Shown: positions 43,367-52,560, counted from the stretch's first letter. The stretch: 64,000 bases of DNA from Pontibacter fetidus (GCF_010119545.1 NZ_JAAEAA010000006.1:124001-188000); one strand, 5' to 3'. Numbers and translations: made by a program. Notes: generated by a model from the sequence alone, not told the origin.

Positions 43367-43927
43367 TTGACGAATCAACAACAACCTATACTTAAGCTTA
43401 GCGAGGAGGAATTAGTGGAGCGCCTGCGTGCCCGCGATGCTTCTGTAGTGTCTGTACTATATGATATGTACAGCCCGGCGCTTTATGGTGTTGTTCTACA
43501 GATAGTGAAGATTGAGGAGACCGCGGAAGATGTGCTGCAGGAAGCATTTGTAAAGATCTGGAACTCATTCGAAAGCTACGATGCTTCAAAAGGAAGGCTT
43601 TTTACCTGGATGTTAAATATCTGCAGGAACCAGGCTATCGATGCAATCCGTTCGCGTCAGCACCGCGTAAATACCAAGACAGAAGATATTGAAGGTCCAC
43701 AGGTTTCCGGGTTTTCGGCAGCCGAGTTTAAGCCTGAATATATTGGCGTACGGGATATAGTAGACAACCTGAACCCGGAGCAGAAACAGGTCATAGACCT
43801 GATGTATTTTGAAGGGCTGAGCCAGAGCGAAATTGCTGAAGCCTACGACATACCATTAGGAACTGTAAAAACCAGAGCGCGCAGCGCTGTAAAAGTATTA
43901 GCAAGATTTTTTAAAGGCCGTGCATAA
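43367..43927 (+). CDS. ECF-type RNA polymerase sigma factor
   Basis: A 186-residue sigma-70-family factor. Region 2 is at about residues 24-95 with EDVLQEAFVKIWNSFESYDA and LFTWMLNICRNQAIDAIRS; region 4 is at about 125-180 with DLMYFEGLSQSEIAEAYDIP and GTVKTRARSAVK. The start codon is TTG; no ATG gives a full region 2. It ends overlapping the anti-sigma factor gene by eight bases, so their levels are coupled. The pair probably controls the neighbouring ferritin-like genes and others under envelope or redox stress; this is an inference from position. Confidence 0.9.
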   Translation: MTNQQQPILKLSEEELVERLRARDASVVSVLYDMYSPALYGVVLQIVKIEETAEDVLQEAFVKIWNSFESYDASKGRLFTWMLNICRNQAIDAIRSRQHRVNTKTEDIEGPQVSGFSAAEFKPEYIGVRDIVDNLNPEQKQVIDLMYFEGLSQSEIAEAYDIPLGTVKTRARSAVKVLARFFKGRA

Positions 43928-44756
43928 CGAAGATTACATAGCATCCGGAGTTCTGGAGCTGTATGCTGCGGGCGGTTTATCGTTGGCAGAACGTGAAGAG
44001 GTGGAGCGCCGGGCTGCTGCCTCTCCTGAAATACGTAAAGCCCTGGACGAAGCCTGTATGGCGATGGAAGAGTACGCAGTGCTCCATGCTGTACAGCCCA
44101 GACCTGAACTTAAAAACAGGATACTGGACCAGATCAATGCATCTATACCTACCCACACCAGCGAACCAGACACTGCACACAACAATGTAACGCAATTACT
44201 TTACGAAGAAGATAAAGCTGCATCTCCGTACAGATGGATGTTTGCTGCAAGTATAGTTCTGTTTTTACTTTCGGGCTGGATGAGTTTTCATTTCTATACG
44301 AAGTGGCAGCAGGCCGAACAAAAACTGGCAACCGTAACAGCCGATCAGGAGTTACTTGCCCAAAACTTTAAAAATACCTCGTTTCAACTTCAGCAACAGG
44401 AACAGAAGTTAGCTATCCTTCAGGACCCAGCTTTTAAGCCCGTAAAACTGAAGGGAGTTGAGGCGCACCCAGATGCGAGCCTGCAAGTATACTGGAACCC
44501 GCAACAACAACAGGTATATGTAAATGTCGTTAAACTACCTGCACCTCCTGCCGGTAAACAATACCAACTATGGGCCCTGAAAGACGGACAGCCTATAGAT
44601 GCCGGTATGATTGAAATTTCGGGAAATAAGGGCACCATGCAACAGATGAAGAACATTGGCGCTGCTCAGGCTTTTGCAGTTACCCTGGAGCCGGTAGGCG
44701 GTAGCAAAGTACCTACCCTGGAGCAGCTTACTGTAATAGGAAATGTAGAGTCGTAG
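43920..44756 (+). CDS. Anti-sigma factor (RskA family)
   Basis: A 278-residue membrane protein that holds the ECF factor inactive. The cytoplasmic N-terminus (about 1-95) has the anti-sigma-type helices ASGVLELYAAGGLSLAERE. One membrane helix follows (MFAASIVLFLLSGWMSF), then a periplasmic coiled stretch and the RskA C-terminal domain (about 190-278) with YQLWALKDGQPIDAGMI and FAVTLEPVGGS-PT. The start is GTG at 43920, overlapping the sigma factor stop by eight bases; the next in-frame starts would cut the helix. The strong terminator after it ends the operon. Confidence 0.9.
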   Translation: MHNEDYIASGVLELYAAGGLSLAEREEVERRAAASPEIRKALDEACMAMEEYAVLHAVQPRPELKNRILDQINASIPTHTSEPDTAHNNVTQLLYEEDKAASPYRWMFAASIVLFLLSGWMSFHFYTKWQQAEQKLATVTADQELLAQNFKNTSFQLQQQEQKLAILQDPAFKPVKLKGVEAHPDASLQVYWNPQQQQVYVNVVKLPAPPAGKQYQLWALKDGQPIDAGMIEISGNKGTMQQMKNIGAAQAFAVTLEPVGGSKVPTLEQLTVIGNVES

Positions 44757-44773
44757 TTTACGCACAATTTATA

Positions 44774-44820
44774 CAGAAAAGCCTGCTATAGTTAATAATA
44801 GCAGGCTTTTCTGATTTTTA
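44774..44820 (+). terminator. Terminator of the sigma/anti-sigma operon
   Basis: CAGAAAAGCCTGCTAT (44774-44789) pairs with ATAGCAGGCTTTTCTG (44798-44813) around AGTTAATA. It faces the end of the pirin gene and may serve both directions. Confidence 0.85.
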
Positions 44821-44868
44821 TGTATCAAGCAGTTACAGTTTCAACTATAGCGGAATTACAACTATAGC

Positions 44869-45783
44869 TTAAGACAATGCTTGTGGCGACGGGTTACCGG
44901 CTGGTTTGGATTTATCTTCCGGCAAGGGTACAAATTCCTGGTTATCGGTGGGTGGTAAAAGTATGCGGCCTTCTTTCCAGTCTGCTTTGGCCTGCTCGAT
45001 GCGTTCTTTCCGGGATGACACAAAATTCCACCAGATGTAGCGTTCTCCCAATGGTTCTCCGCCCAACAGCATTAAGGTTGTTGGCTCTTTGGCAACTATA
45101 ACCGGTTCCGCATTTTTATCAAATACCAGCATTTGTCCTAAAGTATAGTTCCGACCAGCAACTTCTATAGTTCCTTTGGCAACATAAACTCCTCGTTCGG
45201 TGTGTTCAGTGGGTAAAGTAATTTTGGCGCCCTGCTCCAGCACAGCATGCAAATAAAACATAGGCGAATGCGTTTTTACCTCATTCCGTAATCCGTAAGC
45301 ATCTCCCGCAATCAGTCGCATCCAGACGCCGGTATCTGTAACGATAGGCAGTTGTTCGGGTTTATAGTTGTTAAAAGCCGGAGCAGCTTCTTCCTGTTTT
45401 TCCGGTAATGCTACCCAGGTCTGTATCATCTCCAGGGTGCCTCCGGCCAGGGCTGCAGGGTCTTCGAACCGTTCGGAATGGGCTATGCCGCTACCGGCTG
45501 TCATCCAATTTACTTCGCCCGGCCGGATGATCTGCTCCACACCCAGGCTGTCGCGGTGCGTAACCTGGCCGCCAAACAAATAGCTTACTGTAGAGAGCCC
45601 GATATGCGGATGCGGCAGTACATCCATGGTATGAGACGCAGCAGGGGCAGCATGCACCGGACCGGCGTGGTCCATGAAGATAAACGGGCCTACCATCCGG
45701 CGAAGCCTGAAAGGCAAAATACGGCGCACATCCATGCCCGGAGCAAGAGAGGCTTTACGGGCTTCGATAACGATATCCAGCAT
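44869..45783 (-). CDS. Pirin-family protein
   Basis: A 304-residue bicupin protein. Pirin N-terminal residues bind iron: HPHIGLSTVSYLFGG carries the His ligands (about residues 56-70) with VNWMTAGSGIAHSE next. The C-terminal cupin (about 180-280) has KGTIEVAGRNYTLGQMLVFD and LGGEPLGERYIWWNFVSS. Bacterial pirins can act as quercetinase-like dioxygenases or redox sensors. It is the last gene of a minus-strand series that includes an esterase-like hydrolase, a DODA-type dioxygenase and a Crp regulator. Confidence 0.92.
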   Translation of the reverse strand: MLDIVIEARKASLAPGMDVRRILPFRLRRMVGPFIFMDHAGPVHAAPAASHTMDVLPHPHIGLSTVSYLFGGQVTHRDSLGVEQIIRPGEVNWMTAGSGIAHSERFEDPAALAGGTLEMIQTWVALPEKQEEAAPAFNNYKPEQLPIVTDTGVWMRLIAGDAYGLRNEVKTHSPMFYLHAVLEQGAKITLPTEHTERGVYVAKGTIEVAGRNYTLGQMLVFDKNAEPVIVAKEPTTLMLLGGEPLGERYIWWNFVSSRKERIEQAKADWKEGRILLPPTDNQEFVPLPEDKSKPAGNPSPQALS

Positions 45784-45941
45784 ACAACTATAGGTTTAAT
45801 TTCTTCATCAAACGTAAAAATACTGAGTGCCGGCTAAGTTAACCATCGCCCAGCTTACAAGCATAAACTATAGTTTGCACGGTAGCCGCTATACCTATAG
45901 TTCCCCGGAGGGTTTCATGCCCCTGGGGCTAGCGCCTATCG

Positions 45942-46616
45942 TTATTTTTGCTGCAGCCAGGTAACCATATCTGTCAGCATCTGGTTGTTTAACTGGTGGC
46001 CTGCCGGGTACTCGTGATAGGTTGGCTCCACTCCCAGTTCCTGCAGATACGTTTTTGCTTCACGGGCATACTGTACCGGCAAGGTAGCATCCTGAGTGCC
46101 ATGCGATATAAATACGTTTAACTGTTGTAACTCCTCTCCCGGTTTCACTAACGGCCTGATCTCACTTAAGATCCTGCCGCTAAATGCTAAGATGCCCGCC
46201 ACGGCCGCAGGCAAAAGCAGCCCGATCGTATAGCTCATGATAGCGCCCTGGCTAAAGCCGCCCAGGTACACGTCATCCACTTTATAGGTAGTTTTTACCT
46301 GTGCTATAAAATCGGCTATCGTATTCCTGATTTGTGCTTCCTGTGCTGCATTAATCAACGGTTTACCAGTAGCAAAATCTACCTCGTACCAGGCGTAGCG
46401 TTTAGCAGCCAGGGTATAAGGCCCGCGCGGGGAGATCACTATAAAATCATCCGGCATCAGCTGCGCCAGGCTAAACAGGTCCTGCTCGTTGCTGCCAACG
46501 CCGTGCAATAAAATAATTGCCTTTGGTTGTATAGTTGCTGCGCTTGCCGGCCTAACTAAATATTGTAAAGCCAACCCTTGCTGCAGCTCTGGTGTGTTTG
46601 TTTCTATAGTTTGCAT
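45942..46616 (-). CDS. Alpha/beta hydrolase (carboxylesterase / phospholipase type)
   Basis: A 224-residue hydrolase of the Abhydrolase_2 group. The oxyanion loop LHGVGSNEQDL and nucleophile elbow GFSQGAIM (Ser about residue 120) are clear; the Asp (GTQDATLPV) and His (PAGHQLNN) complete the triad. It acts on short-chain esters. The DODA-type gene is 17 bases upstream, so both are on one transcript. No signal peptide is seen, so it is cytoplasmic. Confidence 0.9.
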   Translation of the reverse strand: MQTIETNTPELQQGLALQYLVRPASAATIQPKAIILLHGVGSNEQDLFSLAQLMPDDFIVISPRGPYTLAAKRYAWYEVDFATGKPLINAAQEAQIRNTIADFIAQVKTTYKVDDVYLGGFSQGAIMSYTIGLLLPAAVAGILAFSGRILSEIRPLVKPGEELQQLNVFISHGTQDATLPVQYAREAKTYLQELGVEPTYHEYPAGHQLNNQMLTDMVTWLQQK

Positions 46617-46633
46617 AGTGTTCTTTTTTATAG

Positions 46634-47515
46634 TTACCCGATCCGTACCGATGTCATGGTCAGCGAACCGCCCACCGCTTTATCGTTAAAAAACGAAACG
46701 TCGTCTTTCGTGCCTTTTAGGCCAAGGGTGTACATCAATGGCCAGTAATGTTCCGGGGTTGGTATAGCTAACAGCGCCTCCTTGCCCAGTTGCTCATATT
46801 TTATCAGCTTGTCATGCTGCCCGTTACTGATCAGGTCTTTGAACGTTGAGTTAATCTGTTTGGCCCAGTCGTAGCCGTATTCGGGTTCGTTCATTTTATC
46901 CCAGGCCACCATGCGCAGGTTGTGTACCATGTTGCCACTTCCCATAATAAGTACGCCTTTTTTGCGCAGGCTATAAAGCTCCTTGGCCAGGTCGTAATGG
47001 TATTGCGGGCCTTTGGTGTAATCTATACTTAGCTGCAGAACCGGTATATTGGCTTCGGGGTACATGTGCCGGATAATGGTCCAGGCGCCGTGGTCCAGGC
47101 CCCAGTCGTGGTCCATTTCCACATCTACTGATTTTATGATAGATGCTGTTTCTTTTGCCAGTTCGGGGTTACCGGGTGCGTTATATTGTACCGCAAAAAG
47201 CTCCTTCGGGAAACCTCCAAAATCGTGTATGGTCTGGGGGAAATCCATGGCTGTAATGCGGGTGCCTTTGCTCAGCCAATGCGCCGAAATTACCAGCACG
47301 GCTTTAGGCGTAGGAATCTCTTTGGCCAGTTTTTTCCAGTACTGGCTAAACTCGTTATCTTCTATCCCGTTCATCGGGGAACCATGGCCCATGAATAAAA
47401 CCGGCATCAGCTGGTCCTGCTCATTTAAGCCATCCGTAAACCTGTTAAATGCTCCTAAAGTTGTCATACCTACTACTCCTGTAATCATAGTTTTAAGGAA
47501 CTGTTTGCGTTGCAT
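46634..47515 (-). CDS. DODA-type (class III) extradiol ring-cleavage dioxygenase
   Basis: A 293-residue protein of the 4,5-DOPA-dioxygenase/YgiD family. Metal-ligand blocks are visible: MGHGSPMNGIE (about residues 42-52), ISAHWLSKG (about 77-85), DHGAWTIIRHMYPEAN, and MGSGNMVHNLR. The N-terminal stretch RKQFLKTMITGVVGMTTLG looks like a weak twin-arginine-type (RK) signal, so the enzyme may be exported. The esterase-like gene follows after 17 bases. It would open a catechol ring; the natural substrate is unknown. Confidence 0.9.
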   Translation of the reverse strand: MQRKQFLKTMITGVVGMTTLGAFNRFTDGLNEQDQLMPVLFMGHGSPMNGIEDNEFSQYWKKLAKEIPTPKAVLVISAHWLSKGTRITAMDFPQTIHDFGGFPKELFAVQYNAPGNPELAKETASIIKSVDVEMDHDWGLDHGAWTIIRHMYPEANIPVLQLSIDYTKGPQYHYDLAKELYSLRKKGVLIMGSGNMVHNLRMVAWDKMNEPEYGYDWAKQINSTFKDLISNGQHDKLIKYEQLGKEALLAIPTPEHYWPLMYTLGLKGTKDDVSFFNDKAVGGSLTMTSVRIG

Positions 47516-47654
47516 AGTTTCAGTTCTATTTTCAATCGTTTAAAGTAGCAGCAAGTATAAACTATACCTATCCGCTACAATACAAAGGTACGGCTTACCT
47601 ATAGCTACCGGAATGACATATGATAAGAAATGGACTTGACATTTATCAAGCCAG

Positions 47655-48230
47655 TTAACGGGAAATCTGCTTGCGGATGCGGCTCAGGGTTTCGGGGGTT
47701 ACACCCAGGTAAGAGGCAATTAAGTTTAGCGGTATGCGCTGCAGTATAAAAGGATATTGCTCCAGCAGGCGGTTATACTTTTCTTCGGCGGTAAGGCCTA
47801 TGGTACTTTCTACGCGGCGCTGCAGGGCAATGTAGGCGTTCTGGTAAAGTATCCGGATGTAGGTTTCGTATTTGGGTAATTCAGCTAACAGTTGGTAGTG
47901 CTGTTCCTGGTCTATCAATAGTACCTCGCTGTTTTCCAGGGCCTCGATGTTGAGGTTAGATGGTTCCTGGGTAAAGAAACTATACATATCGGATATCCAC
48001 CAGCCTTCGAATGCAAACTGTATGACATGCTGCCCGCCTTTTGCATCCGTAGTGTAAGAATATAGCGCACCTTTCTCTACAAATGCCAGCCTGCTGCAAA
48101 CTTCACCTTCCTGCAACAAAAACTGGCGCTTCTTTAATTTCTTCTGTGTGAAATAGCTTTTACAGATCTGAAGCTCCTCTTCTGTGGCGGTAACCTTTTC
48201 CCGGATAGATTTTAAAAGCAGTTCAGACAT
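47655..48230 (-). CDS. Crp/Fnr-family transcriptional regulator
   Basis: A 191-residue Crp-like protein with an N-terminal cyclic-nucleotide-binding-type beta roll (FLLQEGEVCSRLAFVEKGAL at about residues 37-56) and a C-terminal helix-turn-helix (IPLNLIASYLGVTPETLSRI). It lacks the Fnr cysteines. It precedes the DODA/esterase/pirin genes on the same strand, 140 bases apart, and is divergent from the rubrerythrin pseudogene; it may control either. A truncated homologue lies at 29830-30018. Confidence 0.9.
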   Translation of the reverse strand: MSELLLKSIREKVTATEEELQICKSYFTQKKLKKRQFLLQEGEVCSRLAFVEKGALYSYTTDAKGGQHVIQFAFEGWWISDMYSFFTQEPSNLNIEALENSEVLLIDQEQHYQLLAELPKYETYIRILYQNAYIALQRRVESTIGLTAEEKYNRLLEQYPFILQRIPLNLIASYLGVTPETLSRIRKQISR

Positions 48231-48442
48231 ATGGCGGCGTTGATGACATCACAAAGTAAGTATAAAGTTATACTTATGCATGGTATAGCGGTTAAGCTAC
48301 AGCTATAAAATTACACCTCATTTTTGCCACCCTGTTTTCCTTATTTACCAATTCAGTAAAGCTGTTAACTAATATCCAGGACTTAAGTAAGTAATCTTTT
48401 AACTATAGTTGTTCTGATATAGACCATCATTTATAAGCAGCT

Positions 48443-49043
48443 ATGAAAACTATACTTTTAATTTTATCTGTGGTAATGACATTTGTCTCAGTTTGCTATA
48501 GTCAGCAAGCCACCCAAACACTCACTAACCTCGAAAAAGCGTACCAAGCAGAGTCGAATGCTACCCGCCGTTACGAAATGTTTGCCCAGAAAGCATCGGA
48601 AGAAAACCAAGAACAGATTGCTAAGCTTTTCAAGGCAGTTTCTAAATCAGAAGCGATACATGCGCAAAACCACAAACGGGCCATTGAGGCGCTGGGCGGC
48701 ACTCCCGGTGAAATAGTGTATGAGGACGTTAGCGTAGAAACAACCAGGCAAATCTGAAAGGTCCGATTGAAGGAGAAAAACAGAAACTGAATCGTTGTAC
48801 CCAGATTTTGTGAAAATAGCTGAACAAGAAAATGCCAGCCAGGCTGCCCAGTCGTTTAGGTATGCTATGAAAGCCGAAGCGCAACACGAAAGACTATTTA
48901 AGAAAGCATTAAAGCAATTCGGGAAAAATAAAAAGATGGACTATTATGTGAGTACAGTTTCAGGCTCAACTATAGCTGCAAATCCGGGTAAACCTTCGCC
49001 AGCGCCAAAGTATAGCAACGAGCAATACATTAAAATTGAGTAA
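48443..49043 (+). pseudogene. Frameshifted exported rubrerythrin-like protein
   Basis: An exported rubrerythrin-like protein with signal peptide (LILSVVMTFVSVCYS). The first helix pair includes ESNATRRYEMFAQKASEENQ and KSEAIHAQNHKRAIE, the second FRYAMKAEAQHERLFKKAL, with the Glu and Glu-x-x-His residues of a di-iron site. The frame breaks at about 48750 (before NLKGPIEGEKQKLN) and again at about 48796 (before LYPDFVKIAE). One base appears missing at each place. Read with these repaired, a single protein of about 200 residues results. Either it is a dead gene or the sequence has two errors. Confidence 0.82.
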
Positions 49044-49062
49044 ACTATACCTGCGTAATTGG

Positions 49063-49716
49063 TTATTTAACCTTTTCGAGCGTTCCAACTTTTGGCAGAA
49101 TCTGGATCACGAACCTACGATCCCGGATATCGCCTTTACGGCCGGCTCCTTCAAAACCACTACCTGCAGCAATCAGTTCTATCCGGTCTTTGGGGAATTT
49201 GATGCCGGCACTTTGCCAGAACTTGAGCAGGGCCAACGCCCGCTGGTAACTTAACTGCAAGGCATACTCTCGCTGGGTAACATTGCGCGGATCGCCAGCC
49301 GGGAAACTGGCTGCGCGACCGTCTATCACTATCAGGTATTTTACATCTTTCTCGTCTATGGAATTGATGACCTGGCTCAGGTTCTGCCCGGCTCTGCGCA
49401 GTGGTGCCCTGGAGCGTTCCGGTATTACAGCGCTGCTTTGCTCGAACAGTACATCAACCAATAATTCGTGTCGTTTATACTTTTCGTTGTACTGGAAATA
49501 CTTATCATCCAGGCGGGCAAGGGCGGCTTTGATTTCGTCTAGTTTGCGCTTTTCCTGTACCTCTACCTGCAGCCGGGCAATGTTCTCGCGGTTCTCCCGG
49601 TCCTTGCCCTGGAACATTTTATAGCTTAGTACAAAAAGCACCAGCATCACCAGAAAAAGCACCGTCATCAGGTCGACGTAACTGGGCCAGAAAAAGTCTC
49701 TGCTCTCCTTGCTCAT
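49063..49716 (-). CDS. MotB/OmpA-like membrane protein (stator partner)
   Basis: A 217-residue protein with one N-terminal membrane helix carrying Asp15 in PSYVDLMTVLFLVM. This resembles the proton-binding Asp of MotB (PSYADLMT). A coiled region (about 35-95) follows, then an OmpA-like peptidoglycan-binding domain (about 100-215) with LSYQRALALLKFW and RDRRFVIQ. It should anchor a MotA-like channel to the cell wall. It begins two bases after the MotA-like gene on the same strand. Its final location in a seven-gene minus-strand cluster is the 3' end. Confidence 0.85.
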   Translation of the reverse strand: MSKESRDFFWPSYVDLMTVLFLVMLVLFVLSYKMFQGKDRENRENIARLQVEVQEKRKLDEIKAALARLDDKYFQYNEKYKRHELLVDVLFEQSSAVIPERSRAPLRRAGQNLSQVINSIDEKDVKYLIVIDGRAASFPAGDPRNVTQREYALQLSYQRALALLKFWQSAGIKFPKDRIELIAAGSGFEGAGRKGDIRDRRFVIQILPKVGTLEKVK

Positions 49717-49718
49717 CC

Positions 49719-51479
49719 TTACCTCCTGCTGTTGCCGCCACCAAATAACTTATCAAGTGCCGCTTTAATTGGGCCCGGCTCCAGGCTTCGCGCCATGTGC
49801 ATGTTAAGTACCTGTAGTTGCTGTAATAACTGCTGTTGTATGGCCATGTCGGTCTCTATTTTCTGAAGCAGGCGTTCGTTGGTTTGCTGTATCTCTCCGG
49901 ATAGTTGTTGTTGTGTTCTGTTCAGGTCGCTTTGCTGCTGATTCAGGTTCTCGAAAGGCTGCATATAATCCAGAATGCGCTGGTAAACGTTGTCTTCGTT
50001 GAGGTTCCGGAAATGTTCCTGCCACTTTTCGTAGGCGTTCTGTGCATCGCGTTCCTGGTGCTGCAGGCGGGCTTCCATCAGGTCGGTTAAGCGAAGGGCG
50101 GCTTTATCGAAATACTGTTCTATGCGGGAGCCAATGTCATTTAATTCGCGCTCGTGCTGCCCAAAAAAGTTAACCTGCCGTTGAATGGACTCATCGTGCT
50201 TTTGCAGGTAGCCCGGCACTTTGTCAAAGCCTTCCTGCAGGCTGGTTAAACGGCCCAACACATCGCTTATCGTATGCGTCAGTTCTGCTCCTTTCTGCAC
50301 CGATTCGTTCAATGCCACCTGGTACTGCATAAAGTTTTTAAATAGCTGTTCGCTTTCCTTCATCTTATCAAATACCTGCAGATTAGCGTTCGCCATCTGC
50401 GTAAAACCGATCTTGTCCAGCTTCTCTATGAATTCCTTTTGGGTGCTGATGTTCTCCGTAAGTGTGTCAACTATAGGCCGGAAGCCAAGTACCTTATCTA
50501 GGAAATCTTTATTGAATGAATCGAGCACCGACTTCAGGTTGCTTAGGCTGGCCGCCATATCGGAGTTCAGCTTGGGCAGCAGGTGCGTTTGCAGGAAAGT
50601 ATAATAATCGTTCTGTCGCCTGTCCCGTATACTTCGGGCATTTTTCAGGGCATGGTTCCCGATCAAGGTAAGCAGCAAACCACAGAAGCTACCGGCCATC
50701 GCGATCATCACCCCGAACAGGAAAGATGGAATGTTTTGATCGGTTATAAAAGAGCCTGCCGCTGCTCCGTTTTCATCTGCCGTAAAACCAGACCAGATCA
50801 AACTCGACAAACCAATTATTACCCCTGAAAAAGTGCCCAGTAAACCTACATAAAGCGGCGTAGTTATAGTTGACTGCACTTCTGCATCCAGAGCTTCAGA
50901 GTAGCGCTCCGATACATCTTTCAGTATATCGAAATCTGCGGCCGCACCCTTATTGCGCTTCAGGTACTCGTTGGTGTTCCGGATGATCCGGCTAAACGTC
51001 TCTGAGGGATTACGGACTTCTATCAAGTCTATAGTTGCAGCACCTTTCCCACCCGACGAAACCGAACTTACCAGCGCATCCGGGTCGCCCTGCACCAGGT
51101 AAATGTTATGGCCGGTTACCAGTTTATCGAACTTCTCGCGGGCTATAGTATATGCCGGCACCGGGCCACCTTTTGCTTCGATGTGCAGCAGGTCATTTTC
51201 CACAGCAACAATGCGTTTTACAGCCGGGTTAGAGGGTGTAAACTCCCGGAAGGGTTTGCCGGCCAGCAGTGCCCCCCATAGTTGCTCTATAGTTTGTGGT
51301 GCAGTGGCAACTATAGGTGCGGTGTGATCTAGTAAGGTTTCTGTAACAGATAACTTCTCTTCGGAAGGAAACAGGTTTTTGATAAGCTCAATTTTGACCT
51401 TGTTATTCCGGTATACATAAAACTGGTAACCAAGTATAGCAAGTACTAAAAGTGCTTCAAAAATAAATATTCCTTCCAT
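49719..51479 (-). CDS. MotA/TolQ/ExbB-like proton-channel protein with long coiled-coil tail
   Basis: A 586-residue membrane protein. It has an N-terminal helix (residues 2-21), a cytoplasmic stretch, and two helices typical of the MotA/TolQ channel: TPLYVGLLGTFSGVIIGLSS (about 208-227) and PSFLFGVMIAMAGSFCGLLL (about 251-270). About 300 residues of mostly coiled coil follow (280-560), with a basic end. That long tail is unlike flagellar MotA or ExbB but resembles ZorA of Zorya systems. With the MotB-like gene two bases on, it should form an ion-driven stator. Confidence 0.85.
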   Translation of the reverse strand: MEGIFIFEALLVLAILGYQFYVYRNNKVKIELIKNLFPSEEKLSVTETLLDHTAPIVATAPQTIEQLWGALLAGKPFREFTPSNPAVKRIVAVENDLLHIEAKGGPVPAYTIAREKFDKLVTGHNIYLVQGDPDALVSSVSSGGKGAATIDLIEVRNPSETFSRIIRNTNEYLKRNKGAAADFDILKDVSERYSEALDAEVQSTITTPLYVGLLGTFSGVIIGLSSLIWSGFTADENGAAAGSFITDQNIPSFLFGVMIAMAGSFCGLLLTLIGNHALKNARSIRDRRQNDYYTFLQTHLLPKLNSDMAASLSNLKSVLDSFNKDFLDKVLGFRPIVDTLTENISTQKEFIEKLDKIGFTQMANANLQVFDKMKESEQLFKNFMQYQVALNESVQKGAELTHTISDVLGRLTSLQEGFDKVPGYLQKHDESIQRQVNFFGQHERELNDIGSRIEQYFDKAALRLTDLMEARLQHQERDAQNAYEKWQEHFRNLNEDNVYQRILDYMQPFENLNQQQSDLNRTQQQLSGEIQQTNERLLQKIETDMAIQQQLLQQLQVLNMHMARSLEPGPIKAALDKLFGGGNSRR

Positions 51480-51488
51480 GTATGCGGG

Positions 51489-52433
51489 TTATCTGAAATC
51501 GATTCTGGCTTTCTCCTGTATTCTCCAGCCATTGTTTACTTTAGCCAGCACGCCGTCCTGTTGCTGCACTATCCGGGATACCATGCGGTTCGATGGCTTC
51601 TCAAAATCAAAGGCATTCTCCAGGCGGTCTATCCCCTGCGAAATAACAAAGGCATGGTTACCACTCAGGTTAAAACGGTAATGCGTTGTGTTACTGCCTT
51701 CGGCTGGTACATCTACTTCAATGTAACTATCAGAGTCGGGCTGGCGCTGTAAATGATGCTGGCGTATCACCCCGTCTTCCGGGATAATGGCAAAACGCAT
51801 ACCTGAATCGGCTACCACTTCGGGCGCTTGTTCGGCTATAGTTGTGGGCTGGTTAAATCCTGCTTCCTGTTCCAGTTCATCCAGCAAATGACTCCCGACA
51901 ATTTCGAAATTTATACCATCTGTAGCTGCCAGTGGCTGTTCGCTAACAGGTTCTTCCGAGTTGCCCGATCGGTCTCTTGGCTCGTTACGTCTGCGGTTCT
52001 CTTTTTTGCGACGCTGTTGCTGCTCCTGCTGGCTTGTATCCTGTTGCTGCTGTTGCGGCCTTTCTTGTTGTTGGGGTCTTTCCTGCTGACGTCGCTCCTG
52101 CTGTTGGCGCTCGGGTTGCTGTCTTTCCTGTGGTAGCCGTTCCTGTTGAGGCTGTCGCTCTTTTTGTTTCTGACGTGGCTCTTGTCTCTCAGGCTTCTGT
52201 TGTTCCTGTTTAGGCTGGTTTCTACGCCCAGTCTCTTCCAGCTCAGGCGCTGGTTTATTTCCCCGGTTAGCTGAGCTTTGTAACCTGCTCTGGTTTGCTT
52301 CCAGGTACTTTACACGCTCCTTCAGGTCTTCTATGCGTTTGCCTAAAATATGATGTGAGCTGCTGGCCCTGATAAAAGCAAAACCTGCCCCAACCAGTGC
52401 TACTAAACTTATTATAATTGCGATTGTAACCAT
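51489..52433 (-). CDS. Membrane-anchored protein with Gln/Arg/Glu-rich region
   Basis: A 314-residue protein that I do not recognise. One N-terminal membrane helix (about residues 4-24), a short coiled coil (about 28-55), then about 110 residues of Gln/Arg/Glu/Pro-rich sequence with QQERPQQ-type repeats, then a C-terminal domain (about 170-314) with IEVDVPAEGSNTTHYRFNLS. The low-complexity part is probably a flexible linker. It lies nine bases before the MotA-like gene, so it belongs to the same transcript. Confidence 0.7.
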   Translation of the reverse strand: MVTIAIIISLVALVGAGFAFIRASSSHHILGKRIEDLKERVKYLEANQSRLQSSANRGNKPAPELEETGRRNQPKQEQQKPERQEPRQKQKERQPQQERLPQERQQPERQQQERRQQERPQQQERPQQQQQDTSQQEQQQRRKKENRRRNEPRDRSGNSEEPVSEQPLAATDGINFEIVGSHLLDELEQEAGFNQPTTIAEQAPEVVADSGMRFAIIPEDGVIRQHHLQRQPDSDSYIEVDVPAEGSNTTHYRFNLSGNHAFVISQGIDRLENAFDFEKPSNRMVSRIVQQQDGVLAKVNNGWRIQEKARIDFR

Positions 52434-52560
52434 TTTTCAATGTAGTTTTATTCTGATGAAGAAATAATGTCTTTGTGAAAGTATACTCTGTCAAACTATA
52501 AAATCAACCACCCCTGATTATAGTTGAGAATGATTGATTTATAGTTTGATTTTCTGTTTG

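Noticed and set aside
49063..51479. Zorya defence system
   Set aside because: Only the MotA/B-like pair fits. No ZorC, ZorD helicase or ZorE nuclease gene is near; the neighbours are NTPases of another kind.
51999..52240. Possible non-coding tandem repeat in the Gln/Arg-rich gene
   Set aside because: The frame stays open through it and the flanking parts of the protein are ordinary, so it is a low-complexity coding stretch.
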